A stretch of 64,000 nt of DNA from Terribacillus aidingensis (lineage in GTDB: Bacteria > Bacillota > Bacilli > Bacillales > Amphibacillaceae). Location of the stretch: NCBI RefSeq assembly GCF_900215625.1, contig NZ_OBEK01000001.1, positions 1 to 64,000 on the forward strand, in the 5' to 3' direction. Shown here one piece after another: positions 7,970 through 15,943 of this stretch. Each line of letters starts with the position of its first letter. Positions within the stretch are counted from its first letter, which is position 1. The notes under the pieces are model-generated. The model did no database searches and was not told the DNA's origin. It saw nothing but the letters and a program-made list of their open reading frames with translations. Both the position numbers and the translations under genes were made by a program.

Positions 7970-9673
7970 TTATTCCTCTAAAGTAGACGTGTCCCCTAGC
8001 GGAAGCCCAAGTTCTTTGGCACGAAGTAAGCGGCGCATAATTTTGCCGCTTCTTGTCTTCGGAATGGAGCTTACAATCTCTATTTCACGAGGGGCTGCAT
8101 GTGCACTCAACCCCTTCTTGATAAACAGACGGATTTCTTCACGCAGCTCGATAGAGTCTAAGTGTCCCTTATCCAATGTAATAAACGCCTTGATAATTTC
8201 TCCACGCTCTTCATCCGGTTTTCCAATCACCGCAGCTTCCGTTACAGCAGGATGTTCAATAAGTTTGCTTTCCACTTCAAATGGACCAACGAGTTTGCCT
8301 GACGTGTTAATGACATCATCCAAACGCCCTTCGAACCAGAAATAGCCGTCTTCATCCATTTTGGCGCTATCACCGGAAACATACCAGCCATTGATGAAGT
8401 AACTGTCAAACTTCTCCTGGTTGCCCCAAATGGTCTTCATCATTGACGGCCAGCCAGCTTTCACTGCTAAGTTTCCGCTTTGGTGCGGCGGTAATACATT
8501 ACCGGCATCATCTATAATGGCAGCTTCTACACCTGGAATCGGTTTTCCCATCGCACCTGGTTTAATCGGCAGCGTTGGATGATTGACAATCAGCATTGCG
8601 CCGGTTTCGGTCATCCACCACGTATCATGGATGCGTTTCCCGTATACTTCTTCGGCCCAATAGATAATTTCCGGGTTTAGAGGCTCCCCGACGCTGAGGA
8701 CATGACGAAGCGAGGATAAGTCAAAGGAATGCGCTACCTCATCTCCTGCAGCAGCCAGCTTTCGCAATGCAGTCGGCGCTGTATACCACACGGTTACTTT
8801 GTGCTTTTCGATCATTTTATACCAAGCTTCCGGCGTGAAACGTCCGCCAGCAATTACATTCGTTGCGCCATTCAGCCAAGGCCCAAAAATACCGTAACTT
8901 GTTCCTGTTACCCAGCCAGGATCAGCAGTGCACCAATACACATCACTCTCTTGCAAATCCAGCACCCATTTACCAGTAGCATAATGCTGTATCATAGCAC
9001 GATGAGCGTGATACACCCCTTTCGGTTTCCCAGTAGAACCTGAGGTATAATGCAGCAGCATGCCATCTTCTTTATCTAGCCAAACAGGTTCAAACGCTGT
9101 TGATGCAGCATTCATCAGTTTCTCATAATCATGTAAATCATCTGCTGGTTCACAATCGAGTACAATGATTTCCTTTAGATCTGGCAGGTTTTCCCGTTTT
9201 ACACGTGGCAGCAATTCTGCTGTCGTAATTAAAACTTTTGCACCGCTATCCTTTAACCGATCTTCTACCGCCTGTTCCATAAAGGCTTCAAATAAAGGAC
9301 CAGCAACAGCACCATTTTTGAGAATGCCAAAGAAACTTGCATAGAAGTCAGGACAGCGAGGCATGAACAGAAATACGCGATCCCCTTTTGTCACCCCTAG
9401 GGATTTAAGCATATTGGCTGCCTGATTGCTGCGATTCTTCAGCTGGGCAAACGTCCATTTCTCTTCCGTGTCTCCATCTTGATAAATTAAGGCAAGCTGG
9501 TCGGATTTAGCGGGATTTTCCGCATGACGATCGACTGCTTCATACGCTGCATTCACTTTGCCTGTTGTAAACCAAGAAAATTCTCGTTCCATGTGACTCC
9601 ATTCAAAAGACTTACAAAGCGCTTCAAAATCAGTTACATTATGCTTCCCAGCGAGAGGTGCTAACATTTTCAT
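7970..9673 (-). CDS. acsA: Acetyl-CoA synthetase
   Basis: 567 residues, the length of Bacillus AcsA. The enzyme activates acetate to acetyl-CoA through acetyl-AMP. The AMP-binding signature YTSGSTGKPKG, the LLHY preceding it, the WCTADPGWVTG acyl-site segment and the C-terminal PKTRSGKIMRR are all present; the Lys in SGKIMRR is the usual acetylation control site. In B. subtilis this gene sits elsewhere with acuABC, which are not visible here. A perfect cre site (9698-9711) just upstream indicates CcpA repression on good carbon sources. Confidence 0.96.
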   Translation of the reverse strand: MKMLAPLAGKHNVTDFEALCKSFEWSHMEREFSWFTTGKVNAAYEAVDRHAENPAKSDQLALIYQDGDTEEKWTFAQLKNRSNQAANMLKSLGVTKGDRVFLFMPRCPDFYASFFGILKNGAVAGPLFEAFMEQAVEDRLKDSGAKVLITTAELLPRVKRENLPDLKEIIVLDCEPADDLHDYEKLMNAASTAFEPVWLDKEDGMLLHYTSGSTGKPKGVYHAHRAMIQHYATGKWVLDLQESDVYWCTADPGWVTGTSYGIFGPWLNGATNVIAGGRFTPEAWYKMIEKHKVTVWYTAPTALRKLAAAGDEVAHSFDLSSLRHVLSVGEPLNPEIIYWAEEVYGKRIHDTWWMTETGAMLIVNHPTLPIKPGAMGKPIPGVEAAIIDDAGNVLPPHQSGNLAVKAGWPSMMKTIWGNQEKFDSYFINGWYVSGDSAKMDEDGYFWFEGRLDDVINTSGKLVGPFEVESKLIEHPAVTEAAVIGKPDEERGEIIKAFITLDKGHLDSIELREEIRLFIKKGLSAHAAPREIEIVSSIPKTRSGKIMRRLLRAKELGLPLGDTSTLEE

Positions 9674-9697
9674 GATTCGACATCCTTCCCTTTATTT

Positions 9698-9711
9698 TGT
9701 AAGCGTTTTCA
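9698..9711. promoter_or_regulatory. Catabolite-responsive element (cre) upstream of acsA
   Basis: TGTAAGCGTTTTCA matches the CcpA consensus TGWAANCGNTNWCA at every position. It ends 25 bp before the acsA start codon. Confidence 0.85.
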
Positions 9712-9766
9712 ATAAACTGAAATAAAAAAAGCCTCTGTCTATGGTTGTAAGGCAAGTAGGTTATCC

Positions 9767-10150
9767 CTATTGTACCTTGTTTTCTTTACCAGTGAAAGGA
9801 AAATAATAAAATTCGGATGTATAACCAAAGAAGGCAATTGCCATATCCACTTCGCCTGTAGCAAGCTCGTAATTCTTTCCTTGTTCCTCCTACAGCAAAG
9901 AAACAAAAGTGTCTTTCCGTTTTTCCAATTCATCTCCAAGCTGGCGGACAATTTTAGCGCGTTCAATTGCTGGTGTTTGCTCCCACTCTTTTTATGCTGC
10001 TGCACCTTCCACCGCTTGATTCACTTCATCTTCTGTCGCTTTCGGTATCTTTGAGATAACTGCTTCAGTTGCAGGATTCAAGATGTCGATTGTATCTTCT
10101 GCTTGTGAAGTAACAAAACGTCCAATGATATACAGCTGATGCGTATCCAT
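9767..10150 (-). pseudogene. Remnant of an aldehyde dehydrogenase gene (N-terminal part, two stops)
   Basis: From an ATG at 10150 with a GGAGGTG site, one frame reads as the start of an ALDH: LYIIGRFVTSQAEDT, then IDILNPATEAVISKIPKA, DEVNQAV, then a TAA, then PAIERAKIVRQLGDELEKR, then a TAG, then EEQGKNYELATGEVDMAI and a last TAG at 9767. The reading frame is intact, so damage is two nonsense codons plus loss of about 370 C-terminal residues, including the catalytic Cys and Glu. An AGGC/T7 run after the end may be what remains of the terminator. The product cannot be a working dehydrogenase. Confidence 0.85.
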
Positions 10151-10207
10151 GTGCACCTCCTCAAGCTATATTTGGTAATGCAGTTCCACCTAGATGAGTT
10201 GCACAAA

Positions 10208-10282
10208 CACAAAAAGGCCCATTCCTCGCCGGAATGGACCTTTCCTTACACTTAGCAGATTAGTGGTATGGGGGATACCTGT
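10208..10282 (-). ncRNA. Putative sigma-B dependent short transcript or terminated leader
   Basis: A sigma-B type promoter (10290-10314) should start a transcript near 10282. It meets a strong intrinsic terminator at 10213-10243 after about 70 nt, before the dead ALDH gene. The transcript contains a small GGTAT/ATACC hairpin and no ORF with a ribosome site. It could be a free small RNA or an attenuated leader left from the ALDH gene. Ends are predicted only. Confidence 0.5.
10213..10243 (-). terminator. Intrinsic terminator ahead of the ALDH remnant
   Basis: A 13-bp stem (AAAGGTCCATTCC / GGAATGGGCCTTT on the minus strand, one G-U) with a 5-nt loop, followed by a T run. Confidence 0.8.
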
Positions 10283-10289
10283 TATCACT

Positions 10290-10314
10290 ATACCCTTCTT
10301 TCAAAAAATTAAAC
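10290..10314 (-). promoter_or_regulatory. Sigma-B type promoter, leftward
   Basis: On the minus strand: GTTTAA (10309-10314), 13 bp, GGGTAT (10290-10295). Both boxes match the B. subtilis sigma-B consensus exactly. Confidence 0.75.
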
Positions 10315-10329
10315 ACTTTTCCTGAAAAA

Positions 10330-10354
10330 GTTTACAATTAATTTTCGCGGGAAC
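10330..10354 (+). promoter_or_regulatory. Sigma-B type promoter of csbD, rightward
   Basis: GTTTAC (10330-10335), 13 bp, GGGAAC (10349-10354), about 40 bp before the csbD start. CsbD genes are classic members of the general stress regulon. Its -35 box lies 15 bp from that of the divergent promoter. Confidence 0.7.
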
Positions 10355-10394
10355 AAGCTCTGTATACAACTATTCACAAAAGGAGTGGATTACC

Positions 10395-10577
10395 ATGGCA
10401 GAGAATAAACAAAGTCTTAGTGATAAAGCAAAAAGTACAGTATCCAAAGTAAAAGGGGAAGCTAAAGATCAAATGGGTAATGCAAAAGGGGATAAAGGTA
10501 TGCAAAGTGAAGGCAAGAAAGACAAAACAAAAGGGAATTTACAAGATATTGCCGGTAAGTTTAAAGAAAAACGCTAA
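10395..10577 (+). CDS. CsbD family stress protein
   Basis: 60 residues, highly charged and hydrophilic, with the CsbD pattern: KSTVSKVKGEAKDQMGNAKG then KTKGNLQDIAGKFKEK. CsbD/YjbJ proteins are abundant under general stress, and their molecular role is not established. The ATG at 10395 follows an AAAGGAGTGG site. The sigma-B like promoter upstream is consistent with stress induction. Transcription probably ends at the hairpin at 10708-10739. Confidence 0.9.
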   Translation: MAENKQSLSDKAKSTVSKVKGEAKDQMGNAKGDKGMQSEGKKDKTKGNLQDIAGKFKEKR

Positions 10578-10707
10578 GAAAGTACCTTCTATTTTGTAAG
10601 ATAAACTAACAAGGAAACGGCAGTACTTGGGAAAGTACATGCAGCACCCAATTTCAACAAATTTCGTGCTACACTTATTGCATTAGATTTCCCCTAAATT
10701 TCTAACA

Positions 10708-10739
10708 CAAAAAGGCTGCCAATTTGGCAGCCCTTTTTG
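10708..10739. terminator. Bidirectional terminator between csbD and the amidase gene
   Basis: Perfect stem AAAAAGGCTGCC / GGCAGCCCTTTTT around AATTT, with A and T runs on either side serving both converging genes. Confidence 0.85.
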
Positions 10740-10740
10740 T

Positions 10741-11490
10741 TTAAACAATCTCTACATACTGCGGATTAGCTGTAATATAATTTCCGCTCTTCAGCTTATA
10801 CATGGTAGCTCCATCAACAGTCAAAGTCTCCACTACAGTGAACACTTCTCCTTGACTTACTACCCCAGCACGCGCATCCCAATCTGGTGCATCATAATAG
10901 TATAGAGACTGCGCCTTCACACGAATCAAGAAGGTTGAGTTTGCTTTCTTACGAAGGCCAAGTGCACGTTCCAAGCCATTCACATGACCTCGCGCCACAT
11001 TTTGAATCCATCCATTATTCTTCATCTTCGCTGCGTCCGCACTATTATCGATAAAACCATTCTCTGTCAGGACAGCAGGCATTGCTGTTTCTCGAAGTAC
11101 ATGGAAGTTGGCTTCCTTCATACCGCGATCACGCATATCAATTAGTTTCATGACTTCTTCGTGGATACTAGCACGCGCCACAGCAGTTTCGGAACGGTCT
11201 GACAATGAGGGATAGATGTAATCCTCATAGCCAGTCCCCCCGCCAGCATTAACATGAATGCTGAGAAAGAAATCCGCCCCCCAAGCATTTGCATCATTCG
11301 TTCGCTGGGAAAGTGACGGGAACGTATCACCAGTACGTGACATCCGAACCTCTGCATTTTCATACTCCAGCTGCAGAATATCCCGAATTGATGCCCCAAT
11401 TGCCAATGTCACATTTTTCTCCTGAAGACCGTTCGCTGTTGCACCTGGATCTGAACCTCCGTGTCCTGGATCTACATAAATTTTCACCAT
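10741..11490 (-). CDS. N-acetylmuramoyl-L-alanine amidase, CwlC-like
   Basis: 249 residues. Residues 1 to about 180 form an Amidase_3 zinc domain: VDPGHGGSDPGA (zinc His), NGLQEK (zinc Glu), SIHVNAGGGTGYE (zinc His) and LTENGFIDN (catalytic Glu). This part closely resembles CwlC, the mother-cell amidase that frees the mature spore. The C-terminal part (about 190-249) is not the tandem SPOR repeat of CwlC but an SH3-like wall-binding module. There is no signal peptide, as in CwlC. The start at 11490 is chosen for the GGGAG site and the CwlC-like MVKIYVDPGHGG beginning. Confidence 0.88.
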   Translation of the reverse strand: MVKIYVDPGHGGSDPGATANGLQEKNVTLAIGASIRDILQLEYENAEVRMSRTGDTFPSLSQRTNDANAWGADFFLSIHVNAGGGTGYEDYIYPSLSDRSETAVARASIHEEVMKLIDMRDRGMKEANFHVLRETAMPAVLTENGFIDNSADAAKMKNNGWIQNVARGHVNGLERALGLRKKANSTFLIRVKAQSLYYYDAPDWDARAGVVSQGEVFTVVETLTVDGATMYKLKSGNYITANPQYVEIV

Positions 11491-11527
11491 TCGACCATCT
11501 CCCTTTCTTTTTTTGACTGCCATGTGG

Positions 11528-11536
11528 TACCTTATG
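11528..11536 (-). promoter_or_regulatory. Possible sigma-K type -10 element of the amidase gene
   Basis: CATAAGGTA on the minus strand fits the sigma-K -10 consensus CATANNNTA, 38 bp before the start codon. No convincing -35 AC was found at the right spacing, so this is weak. Confidence 0.35.
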
Positions 11537-11676
11537 CAGCCTTGTACTAAATAAAAGCGGTTGATGTCACAATTTCACAACCCATTCTGCATTTAGTATC
11601 GTTTTTTGAAGCGATACGGTGTGAAACATCTCATAAAAAGAAAGAAGTTAGCCAAACTAGAAATACGTAAAGGGGA

Positions 11677-13161
11677 GTGATTGTCATTTTTTCCAGGCAA
11701 AAGAAAACGGAGGCAAATGTGAAGAATAAGGAGACACTCATCTCCCGGGATTTATCTAAGAACCAAGAATATATAGAGACTCAATATTCCCATGGAGTGA
11801 ATATGGATTTTGTATCTCGGCCACTTACCGCAGCCACTGGGAGATATCACTTATTCTTTTATTCGACAACTGTAGACACGAAACAACTTTCAAATCACGT
11901 TATATCACCAATTCTAAGTAGTAAGAAAGATGTTCCTCTGCCGGCACTTCTAGCTGTTCCTGGAATTGAAAGCTTAAAAGATATGAAAAAGGTGGAAGAC
12001 GCTTTAAGTTCAGGCTATGTTGTCATTTTCCAGGAAGGCTGCCGGGAAGCCTATGCTGCTAAAATTCCTGATCTGAAACACCGAGCCATTGAAAAGGCAG
12101 AAAATGAAAAAACAGTTAAGGGACCAAAAGAAGCATTTACTGAATCACTTGATACCAATATCTCTATTATTCGGAAACGGCTGCCTTCCAAAGATACTAT
12201 CGTGGAGAATGTGGAGATAGGTGCCAGACCAGCGATGTCTGTATCTCTCGTTTATATACGGGACTTAGCTAATCCAGAGGTATTGGATAACATTCGAAAA
12301 AGGCTGAAATCTATTTCAGTAGATACTGTTTGTAACATAGAAATACTGGAACAGTTTATCGAAGAACGCCCCCTTTCGTTATTTCCAACGATGCTTTATA
12401 GTGAGCGTCCAGATAACGCCAGCAATTACATCGCAGAGGGATTCATAGTGTTGATGATGGATAATTCCTCCTCATGCCTGATTGCACCGGCTACAATTTG
12501 GTCCTTCTTCCATTCACCGGAGGACCGCTATCTACGTGTTATTTTCGGTAACTTTAGTCGGTTTATCCGAGCATCAGCTTACCTAATTACATTATTTGTT
12601 TCAGCAGTCTATATAGCCATAACAAATTTCCACAGCCAGTTGATTCCTATTGATTTACTGCTCGCAATCGCAGCCAGCAGAGAGAGAGTACCCGTGCCCG
12701 TATTTATTGAGGTTTTAATAATGGAATTTGCCTTCGAGCTCATACGGGAAGCCGGTATACGTATACCATCACCGCTTGGTCCAACAATCGGGATAGTTGG
12801 AGCTTTAATTCTCGGACAGGCAGCAGTACAAGCAAATATTGTGAGTCCGATTGTTGTCATTCTGGTGGCGTTAAGCGGGCTATCTTCCTTTACGGCTGCT
12901 AATTACAGTATCAACCATACCCTTAGGATCTCCCGATTTATCTTCATTTGTGCCAGCTCTTTATTTGGCTTCATGAGCCTGCTCGGTGCAATCATGATAT
13001 GGACGGTATACCTGGTATCAATTAAATCTTTTGGAGTTTCCTATATGTCACCAGCCACTCCGTCTACCAAATCTACGCATGATACTTTCTTCCGGATATT
13101 ACTGAAGAAAGAGCGATGGCGACCAGTATTTCTAAAGCCGCAGGATAAAGATAAACAATAA
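11677..13161 (+). CDS. Spore germinant receptor A subunit (GerA family)
   Basis: 494 residues. A long soluble N-terminal part (to about 290) with the family segments VPGIESLKD, IFQEGCREAY and RPLSLFPTMLYSERPD is followed by four or five membrane helices with the signature RVPVPVFIEVLIMEFAFELIREAG. With the B and C subunits it forms a nutrient receptor in the spore inner membrane. The start is uncertain: the GTG at 11677 nearly overlaps the AAAGGGGAG ribosome site, so an unusual start a few codons later is possible. First of a four-gene operon. Confidence 0.93.
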   Translation: MIVIFSRQKKTEANVKNKETLISRDLSKNQEYIETQYSHGVNMDFVSRPLTAATGRYHLFFYSTTVDTKQLSNHVISPILSSKKDVPLPALLAVPGIESLKDMKKVEDALSSGYVVIFQEGCREAYAAKIPDLKHRAIEKAENEKTVKGPKEAFTESLDTNISIIRKRLPSKDTIVENVEIGARPAMSVSLVYIRDLANPEVLDNIRKRLKSISVDTVCNIEILEQFIEERPLSLFPTMLYSERPDNASNYIAEGFIVLMMDNSSSCLIAPATIWSFFHSPEDRYLRVIFGNFSRFIRASAYLITLFVSAVYIAITNFHSQLIPIDLLLAIAASRERVPVPVFIEVLIMEFAFELIREAGIRIPSPLGPTIGIVGALILGQAAVQANIVSPIVVILVALSGLSSFTAANYSINHTLRISRFIFICASSLFGFMSLLGAIMIWTVYLVSIKSFGVSYMSPATPSTKSTHDTFFRILLKKERWRPVFLKPQDKDKQ

Positions 13162-13180
13162 GCATGAAAGAAGGGTAAAG

Positions 13181-14272
13181 ATGGTATTAGTTAAAAGACC
13201 GCTTAAAACAAGAGAGTTGCTAACAATGGCATGGTTTATGGTCGGATTAAAATCAGCAGATACAACCCCAGCTATGTTGGCTGGACATACCAAAAATGCC
13301 GTATGGCTTGTTCCAATCGCTTCCCTCCTTTTCCTGCTCCCTTCTTTTCTGCTTTTGATGCATTTGCTGAAGAAACATAAGAACTATAATTTAGTGGAAT
13401 TGATTCAACATTTATTGGGGAGTAAGATCGGTACACTATTATGCCTGCTTATTTTCCTAAGTGCTTTTATCGTAATAGTGCTCGACCTAAGGAATTATGT
13501 CGAGCAAATTAACTATCTTTACTTTCCAAACGCATCCACTACTTTTATTTTTACGATCTTTCTCTTGGTTTGTTTCATAACTGCCAGTAAGGGGTTGGAG
13601 TCAATTGGAAGTATTTCTTGGATGTTTATGCCCTTCATCCTATTCACAATTATTTTTATTCTCTGGCTAGGTCAGAGCAACGCAGTATGGAATCGCATTT
13701 TCCCGATATTTGGAAGTGGACTTGGAGTCATTTTAACGGAAGGATGGAATAAATCCTCCCTATTCTTAGAGATGTTTCTTCTCACCATTGGATATCAGGC
13801 ATTTCGTGAGCCAAAGTTTTTCCGCCGGGGCATTTACCTGGGAAGCGGCCTTGCATTTTTCTTCATTACTTTCTTTTATCTTACCTATGCAATCGTATTC
13901 GATTACAATACCATCGAAAATGTAGCCTTTCCGTACCAAGAAACAACCGAGATAGTCACATTAGGTCATTTTTTTACTAATGTAAGCACCTTTTTCATGG
14001 TAGGTTGGTTAATATGCAGTTTCTTACGCTTTAGCGTCTTCCTTTATTTGCTCGTGTGGACCTTCGGGGCAATTTTTAAGGTAAAGCCGTTTGAATCCTA
14101 TCTCCTCCCTTTTTGTTTCCTAATATTGACCCTCGGTTCTATCGCACCGAGCTTTGTGACTAACGAGCTCTCCGTAAGAGAAGTGGTATTGGAATATATC
14201 AGCCCGATTTTCTTGCTATTTCCCTTCCTTCTATGGGTCATGTCTCTCTTGAGAGGTAGGAGAGAGCGATGA
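13181..14272 (+). CDS. Spore germinant receptor B subunit (GerAB/ArcD/ProY family permease-like)
   Basis: 363 residues, about ten membrane helices, with the endospore-germination permease pattern (LLTMAWFMVGLKSADTTPAMLAG near the N-terminus). The B subunit belongs to the APC superfamily and carries the germinant-binding pocket. The gene starts 19 bp after the A subunit and overlaps the C subunit by 4 bp (ATGA), indicating translational coupling. Which nutrient is sensed cannot be read from sequence. Confidence 0.92.
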   Translation: MVLVKRPLKTRELLTMAWFMVGLKSADTTPAMLAGHTKNAVWLVPIASLLFLLPSFLLLMHLLKKHKNYNLVELIQHLLGSKIGTLLCLLIFLSAFIVIVLDLRNYVEQINYLYFPNASTTFIFTIFLLVCFITASKGLESIGSISWMFMPFILFTIIFILWLGQSNAVWNRIFPIFGSGLGVILTEGWNKSSLFLEMFLLTIGYQAFREPKFFRRGIYLGSGLAFFFITFFYLTYAIVFDYNTIENVAFPYQETTEIVTLGHFFTNVSTFFMVGWLICSFLRFSVFLYLLVWTFGAIFKVKPFESYLLPFCFLILTLGSIAPSFVTNELSVREVVLEYISPIFLLFPFLLWVMSLLRGRRER

Positions 14273-15513
14273 GGAAGCTGTTAGTCATGATAGTTTGCAT
14301 TCCAATGATCATATTGCTCTCTGGCTGTACCGATAGGAAGGAAATAGAAGAACAGGCATTTGTAGTTGCTGTTGGTGTCGACAAGACGGATAAGCCAAAT
14401 ATCTTTCGTTTTACTTTTCAGATTGCCAATCCGGAGGTAGGCAGTTCCACAATAAGCCCATCTCCAAATGAATCACCACAAGAATTGGTTTCAGTGTTGG
14501 GGGCAGATTTTTTATCAGCCACGAATGCTGCTAATTCATCTGTTGCGAAGGAGATCACCCTGGAGCAAGTGAGGGTCGTTATTATATCGAGTAAATTAGC
14601 AAAATCAAACGAATTCATTCATTTGATGCAAACTGTTCCCAGTACGGTAGAGCTGCGGCTGAATGCACAGCTGGTCGTATCAAAAGAAAAAGCTGCCGAC
14701 TTCCTCCAACAAAATAAACCGAAAATGGAAACAAGGCCGCATAAATATTACCAGTATATGTTAGATAGAGCCAAGGAAACAGGAATCATCCCGGATGCTC
14801 CATTGAGTCGATTTTATTATATCACGGAAGGAGATGCCGATTTGTTTATCGCACCATTGGCTACCGTAAAGCCGGAGGATAAGCAGGAATATAAAAGTGA
14901 GGATAAATACACTGCTGGTGACATCCCCCTAAAGGGCGAAAATAAAACACAGTTTATGGGATCAGCTCTCTTTAAGGAAGGTAAAATGATTGATGAACTG
15001 ACTGGTGAGGAAACACGAATCAGCGTTATGCTCGACCCAACGCTTTCCCAGCAGGATTTTATAGCAAATTATAAAGACCCTCTGAAACCGGATTATAAAA
15101 TAGCTGCCCGATTCAAAGCAGAAGAACCAAAAATCACTGTAGATTACCGGCCAAATGGAAAAACAACTATATATGCAGATATAAACTTCCGGTTGGATGT
15201 CTACTCCATCCCAAGTACTGTAAATTATATCTCAGATGATAAAAAAAGGGAGCTATTACGCAATAACCTCGAAAGGCAGCTCAAACAGATGACAGAAAAG
15301 TTTATTGAAGTAACGCAGAAGAAATACAAAGGTGAACCGTTTTACTGGTCCCTGCACATAAGACGACATTTCCTTACTATCCAGGATTACGAAAAAGCGG
15401 ATTGGAGTAAAAAGATCTACCCGAATGCGGAGATAAAGATGAATTTCCGTTTGACAAGTCTTGAATTCGGAAAGGTTTTGAGACAATCCGATCTAGGGAG
15501 AGTGAAAGACTAA
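14269..15513 (+). CDS. Spore germinant receptor C subunit, lipoprotein (Ger(x)C family)
   Basis: 414 residues with a lipoprotein signal ending in LLSGC (Cys at about residue 20), followed by TDRKEIEEQAFVVAVGVDK, the classic Ger(x)C opening. Three soluble domains face the inter-membrane side of the spore inner membrane. It overlaps the B subunit by 4 bp and is followed within 2 bp by a small membrane protein gene. Confidence 0.93.
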   Translation: MRKLLVMIVCIPMIILLSGCTDRKEIEEQAFVVAVGVDKTDKPNIFRFTFQIANPEVGSSTISPSPNESPQELVSVLGADFLSATNAANSSVAKEITLEQVRVVIISSKLAKSNEFIHLMQTVPSTVELRLNAQLVVSKEKAADFLQQNKPKMETRPHKYYQYMLDRAKETGIIPDAPLSRFYYITEGDADLFIAPLATVKPEDKQEYKSEDKYTAGDIPLKGENKTQFMGSALFKEGKMIDELTGEETRISVMLDPTLSQQDFIANYKDPLKPDYKIAARFKAEEPKITVDYRPNGKTTIYADINFRLDVYSIPSTVNYISDDKKRELLRNNLERQLKQMTEKFIEVTQKKYKGEPFYWSLHIRRHFLTIQDYEKADWSKKIYPNAEIKMNFRLTSLEFGKVLRQSDLGRVKD

Positions 15514-15514
15514 C

Positions 15515-15676
15515 ATGCTGAATTTTTTCATTGCGTTATTGACGGTTATCGTTACAATATACACGTCTACCTTAGCCTATTCATTAAACAAGGATGGAAA
15601 TAAACCCGCTATGCTTGCTACTGTCTGTTTGGTAATCATAGTTGTCGCCTCCCCTTTCCTGATGTTTCGCCTTTAA
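15515..15676 (+). CDS. Small two-helix membrane protein, probable germinant receptor D subunit
   Basis: 53 residues starting MLNFFIALLTVIVTIYTSTL, with two membrane helices (about 3-22 and 33-50) separated by the polar turn NKDGNKP. Its ATG lies 2 bp after the C-subunit stop, and a strong terminator follows the stop immediately. Small D subunits of this topology are known from several Bacillus ger operons and modulate receptor response. No strong ribosome site is present, so translation is probably coupled to the C subunit. It is too short for usual ORF cut-offs. Confidence 0.75.
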   Translation: MLNFFIALLTVIVTIYTSTLAYSLNKDGNKPAMLATVCLVIIVVASPFLMFRL

Positions 15677-15680
15677 AAAA

Positions 15681-15713
15681 ACAGCCGGCATGCTTTTGCA
15701 TGCCGGCTGTTTT
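15681..15713. terminator. Terminator of the ger operon (also serves tRNA-Arg side)
   Basis: Perfect 13-bp stem ACAGCCGGCATGC / GCATGCCGGCTGT with a TTTT loop, flanked by A and T runs on both strands. Confidence 0.9.
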
Positions 15714-15720
15714 ATACGAG

Positions 15721-15793
15721 CGGCCCCGGCAAGATTCGAACTTGCGACACACGGTTTAGGAAACCGATGCTCTATCCCCTGAGCTACGGAGCC
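15721..15793 (-). tRNA. tRNA-Arg (anticodon CCT)
   Basis: The minus strand folds as a full cloverleaf of 73 nt: acceptor GGCTCCG / CGGGGCC, D-arm GCTCAGGGGATAGAGC, anticodon stem CGGTT/AACCG with loop TTCCTAA, and TTCGAAT in the T loop. The anticodon CCT reads AGG. CCA is not encoded. Confidence 0.97.
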
Positions 15794-15943
15794 ACGATAA
15801 GATACATTATAGCGAATTGCAGCTTCCTTGCAAAGTAGGCTGTATTTTCCAGCAGTTTCTGTCTTTGCAATATCGAAGCACAAGCTCTTCTATGGTAAAC
15901 TATATTTATTTGCCATACAACGTTTTAGTTTGGAGGATACAGC

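Noticed and set aside
9739-10005. 88-codon minus-strand frame overlapping the ALDH remnant
   Set aside because: It is a shifted frame of the remnant with no family resemblance; the frame ending at 9767 carries the ALDH similarity.
9770-10054. 94-codon plus-strand frame over the ALDH remnant
   Set aside because: Antisense shadow, no ribosome site and composition unlike a protein.
11740-11755. Second Noc-site-like sequence TCTCCCGGGATTT
   Set aside because: Three mismatches to the 14-mer consensus and no palindrome beyond the core.
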